This document shows positions 60,740 to 63,836 of a stretch of 63,836 nt of DNA, piece after piece (position 1 is the first letter of the stretch; the number at the start of each line of letters is the position of its first letter). The stretch lies in the NCBI GenBank assembly GCA_012519565.1, contig JAAYPX010000056.1, forward strand, positions 1 through 63,836, in the 5' to 3' direction. The translations under genes and the position numbers were made by a program. The notes below the pieces were generated by a model, which was not told the origin of the DNA, did not search any database, and saw nothing but the letters and a program-made list of their open reading frames with translations. The DNA comes from Clostridiales bacterium (GTDB taxonomy: Bacteria; Bacillota; Clostridia; Lachnospirales; Lachnospiraceae).

Positions 60740-63694
60740 CTATTCTCCGTATAATATTGTTCTAACTAATTCTAAATCAGGTACCATATATTCTTCTATT
60801 ACTTCACCATCCTGTGACAGATATCCGAATTCCATCAACTTACGCTCTGTTTCTCTATTAATGCGTTTTACAGCTGTATCAATCGATAACCTTAAATCTT
60901 TACCATTTATTACAACCTCGGTGTAAGCATTGGAAAGTTCTCTTTCCAGCATATATGTACCTAATATTCTAGGTGCCTCAAGTATCCATTGGGTTTGTTC
61001 AGCAATTATCTTTTTATCCTCGGATTTCCAGGGAAGCAATTGGAAGGCCTCTACATTGGCGGTATTCCATATGTATTCAGATCCATAGGTATTCTGCAAG
61101 GTCTGACCAAATTCTACCTGTATCTCTGTAGATGTCCACCATTTCAGATAATCCCATGCCATTTGCTCTCGCTCGGGAGTTTTATTAAATATTACACAAC
61201 TTTCCGCTCCACCAGAGGAATATCTGAGAACTTCACCATCATCACCAACAATACCAGGTATCGGTGCTATGTCCCATGAATTGGCAATCTCAGGTGCAGC
61301 ATTGAGTAGTAAGTTATACATATTGTATTCCGCTATACCAATAGGAATATAACCATTGCGAAAATGCTGATAAAAACTTGGTACATCAGATGGTAAATTG
61401 TATATCGTAAAAAGTTCAGTAAGTTCAGTAAATCCTTTGATTGCTTGATCACTATTAATTGTAGTGTCACCAGCTGTCTCTCCATATAACTTAGCACCAT
61501 ATTGAAACAGAAGTGGAGTAGTTCCATGAAAAGTCTTTAGACCTGACATTCCTGCGGTTGGATAATAAAAATTCAACCCTCTCATCTGCAGTTCTGGAAG
61601 AAGCTCTTTTACATCATCTATAGTATTGGGAATCTCTAAACCCAATTTATCCATGATGTCTGTTCTATAATATAAAACCCAGAAATTAATTGTCTCTGGA
61701 ATGGCATAAATACCATCGCCAATAACCGCTGGAATATGTAATCCATCTGTAAATCTAGTTAGTATTTCTCTATAATCATCAAACTCAGTTAAATCTTTAA
61801 TTGCACCCCTTATACCCAATTCAAAAGGAATTGAGTAATTAATTGAAGCTGCAACATCTGGTGCATCTCCTGATGCATTAGCTAAGATTAACTTGTTCTG
61901 ATCAGGCATTACTGAAATATCAACTTTTATCCCTGTCTCAGGGGTAAATTTCTCATCCACCAACCTCTGCATAATCTCAATATGTTGTCTTGGACGATTC
62001 ACCCATACCTGTAGATGTTCCTTATTGACATTTGCCGTAGAATAGGACTGGTCAGAAAAAGATGATAAAAACCGTACTATATTTAAGTAAATACCTTTAA
62101 AAAATCCTACACCTTTGGGGATATCTGCATCTTTCTGATAGATAAATATTTTGTCAAGAGCTAGATCATTTCTATTCATACTATCTACTAAATTGGCTAG
62201 ATACTGAATAACTGAACTGGTGCTTTGAGCCAATTCGTTGATGCGATAAGGTATCTCATCCGGATCCTTAGCAAGAGCTTTTAGCTTTGATGCTGCAATA
62301 CTAAGAGAGGAGAATGCACCTATTTCCTTTACTCCAGGGTTATATATCTTAATGCTATCCCGAAGAGAATTAAGTTCATCTACCCAGCCATATAATCTAT
62401 CTTGAACATCTGGAATATATCTCATCAGTTTTAGATCCCTGTACTTATCCTTATTGGTTCCAGCTACTTTCGTGATTTCCAAAGCTAGGTCGTTAACTTC
62501 ACTCATAATGCGATCCACTGCTTCCATCACATGTCTGATATTATCATTATTAATAGTAATTGAAAGGGTATGTTCACCTTCTGTCAAATACACAGCAATA
62601 GGATCCTTCATCTCATCACTTAAAGTTAAATTCCTATACTCCTTCGCATAATCAAACGGATAGGCCTTTAGCAATGTATTAGGAATATTTCCATCAATTC
62701 TGATATCACAGAACACTGGGAAATCTGTCTTATTTGGTTGCCTGTAGGCAAATGCTATGTAATAATAACCTTCTTTTTCTACATCAAATTTATAAGTCAG
62801 TCTTTGCCCTGCTTCATGAAATGATGCACTATCAATCACATTTAATACCTTGGTTGATGTAGTATATGGCGTTAATGCAGTATCATATTCAGCTACTGGC
62901 CGTATTGAAGAATCATTACTACTATCCATCTTCTCAGCTTCTATGATTATTAGCTCTTCTCCATCCGCAGCTTCAGCTTTAACATAGCTTGGAATATCGA
63001 TATCACCAGTGAGATATATATTACCAAGTAGAAGGCTTCCCTCGGTGACATTAATCTCAATAGTATTATCGCCCTCCTTCAGTTCAAAGGAAAGTGGTGT
63101 GGAGTAACGGTAACTGGCATCCATAAGATATTCATTTTCCCATTGTATTAATTTTTCCGGCATGGTGACAATTTCATTCCCATATCTGTCTAAAGTTGTA
63201 CTTTGGGCATAAACCCATGTGCTATCGAATTCGAGGCGACGTGCCTCATAGAACGGTATCTCCCCGTTTAATTTCATAGAAAATTCAACAGGCAGTATTG
63301 AGTCAGAATTAGATAAGTAATCAAAGCTGATTAGATATTGTGCAGCCTTTGGGGCTTTTATAGTTAATAAGGCAGTTTCGCCTAACTTAATATCAACTAC
63401 ATCATTCTTATAATTATGGTTATTGGAGGTTAAAGCACTTCCAGAACCACCAGAGTATACAGTATTAATAGGAAGCTCTATCTTAGCTCCATCATACATA
63501 TTGGTCTTATATCTACTACTTACCATTGTATAGTTATTGCTTAGCATTTCGTTTGTCAAACTTACAACTTCTACCTTAGATGTCTGTTTTGATTCTGGCT
63601 GCTGCTTGGTCTCTGCATATGCAGATACACAACCCACGACTAATGTTATAGATAGTATAACTAGCAAGTAACGATAGCTTCTTCTATACCTCAT
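60740..63694 (-). CDS. Giant extracellular solute-binding lipoprotein with carbohydrate-binding-like domains
   Basis: 984 residues from the ATG with GGAGGG five bases upstream. A signal peptide ends in VVGC (Cys near residue 21), a probable lipobox, whereas the region 3 homologue lacks a cysteine there. Two beta-sandwich regions follow (about 50-235 and 250-395; LIIIEAEKMDSSNDSS and EKEGYYYIAFAYRQP are CBM6/35-like), then a helical segment and the sugar-binding domain from about 575 to the end (VWVNRPRQHIEIMQRLVDEKF, GDAPDVAASINYS, WDYLKWWTSTEIQ). First gene of the region 6 operon. Together with the region 3 protein it defines a paired binding-protein type about twice normal size. Confidence 0.85.
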   Translation of the reverse strand: MRYRRSYRYLLVILSITLVVGCVSAYAETKQQPESKQTSKVEVVSLTNEMLSNNYTMVSSRYKTNMYDGAKIELPINTVYSGGSGSALTSNNHNYKNDVVDIKLGETALLTIKAPKAAQYLISFDYLSNSDSILPVEFSMKLNGEIPFYEARRLEFDSTWVYAQSTTLDRYGNEIVTMPEKLIQWENEYLMDASYRYSTPLSFELKEGDNTIEINVTEGSLLLGNIYLTGDIDIPSYVKAEAADGEELIIIEAEKMDSSNDSSIRPVAEYDTALTPYTTSTKVLNVIDSASFHEAGQRLTYKFDVEKEGYYYIAFAYRQPNKTDFPVFCDIRIDGNIPNTLLKAYPFDYAKEYRNLTLSDEMKDPIAVYLTEGEHTLSITINNDNIRHVMEAVDRIMSEVNDLALEITKVAGTNKDKYRDLKLMRYIPDVQDRLYGWVDELNSLRDSIKIYNPGVKEIGAFSSLSIAASKLKALAKDPDEIPYRINELAQSTSSVIQYLANLVDSMNRNDLALDKIFIYQKDADIPKGVGFFKGIYLNIVRFLSSFSDQSYSTANVNKEHLQVWVNRPRQHIEIMQRLVDEKFTPETGIKVDISVMPDQNKLILANASGDAPDVAASINYSIPFELGIRGAIKDLTEFDDYREILTRFTDGLHIPAVIGDGIYAIPETINFWVLYYRTDIMDKLGLEIPNTIDDVKELLPELQMRGLNFYYPTAGMSGLKTFHGTTPLLFQYGAKLYGETAGDTTINSDQAIKGFTELTELFTIYNLPSDVPSFYQHFRNGYIPIGIAEYNMYNLLLNAAPEIANSWDIAPIPGIVGDDGEVLRYSSGGAESCVIFNKTPEREQMAWDYLKWWTSTEIQVEFGQTLQNTYGSEYIWNTANVEAFQLLPWKSEDKKIIAEQTQWILEAPRILGTYMLERELSNAYTEVVINGKDLRLSIDTAVKRINRETERKLMEFGYLSQDGEVIEEYMVPDLELVRTILYGE

Positions 63695-63797
63695 GTTATC
63701 CCTCCACCTACTATTTATTACATTCTTAGACATAAACATTACTTAATTTACTTAATTCAAATGTTTAATATTCAATTATGCGTTTAACTTTAAAGTA

Positions 63798-63826
63798 AGA
63801 ATACTACAATTTTCACAAAACGTCAA
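63798..63826 (-). promoter_or_regulatory. Probable promoter of the region 6 operon
   Basis: On the minus strand TTGACG (63821-63826), 17-bp spacer, TATTCT (63798-63803), about 100 bp before the giant binding-protein start. No LacI-type palindrome like that of region 3 is visible, so the two operons are probably controlled differently. Confidence 0.55.
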
Positions 63827-63836
63827 GATATATTAG

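Overview
The window looks like an AT-rich chromosome segment from an anaerobic Firmicute of the Lachnospiraceae type (relatives of Lachnoclostridium phytofermentans or Herbinix). This placement is an inference. It rests on strong AGGAGG-type ribosome sites, YesN/YesM two-component regulators, many MalF/MalG-type sugar permeases without their own ATPase, and a fucose/rhamnose-type bacterial microcompartment (BMC). Almost every gene is on the minus strand.

Region 1 (246-7727, minus) is a BMC operon. Read from its promoter it encodes a class II sugar-phosphate aldolase, a CoA-acylating aldehyde dehydrogenase, a zinc alcohol dehydrogenase, four hexameric shell proteins, PduL phosphotransacylase, an EutN/CcmL vertex protein and a PduS-like flavin/Fe-S protein. 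Four enzymes carry short amphipathic helices typical of cargo-targeting peptides. The expected diol dehydratase and its activase are not in the window. Region 2 (8119-20625) is L-rhamnose uptake and catabolism: a RhaSPQT-type ABC transporter, a divergent YesN/YesM two-component system, rhamnose isomerase, rhamnulokinase and an AraC regulator. Regions 1 and 2 fit one pathway: rhamnose enters, becomes rhamnulose-1-phosphate and is cleaved to DHAP and lactaldehyde, and the C3 aldehyde chemistry is handled in the compartment. nagB and a LacI regulator follow.

Region 3 (22618-36522, minus) and region 6 (50963-63694, minus) are two colinear copies of an unusual gene set. Each has an about 980-residue solute-binding protein fused to carbohydrate-binding-like domains, a MalF/MalG permease pair, an NHL-repeat/TPR membrane protein, a YIP1-like membrane protein, a large DUF5696-like exported protein, a second permease pair and a conventional-size lipoprotein binding protein. 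In region 6 the NHL/TPR and YIP1 parts are fused in one polypeptide, and the DUF5696-like gene is interrupted by an in-frame TAG. Neither copy contains a transport ATPase. This set is the best candidate in the window for an undescribed system.

Region 4 (36773-42320) is a third sugar ABC importer next to a remnant of an AraC gene and a heparinase II/III-family protein. Region 5 (42415-49831) is housekeeping: a CBS-domain protein, a HAD phosphatase, a histidine phosphatase, SbcC/SbcD (sbcD appears to start at a non-canonical ATA codon) and a MarR gene divergent from a CarD-like gene. Two near-identical perfect palindromes lie between the last two. Region 6 ends with a LamG-type surface protein.

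Regulatory sequence is readable in several places: consensus promoters with palindromic operators in front of the BMC operon, the region 3 operon and marR/carD; terminators inside transporter operons; and a set of 40-130 bp intergenic inverted-repeat elements, some sharing a sequence core. No tRNA, rRNA, CRISPR array, insertion sequence or phage gene was seen.
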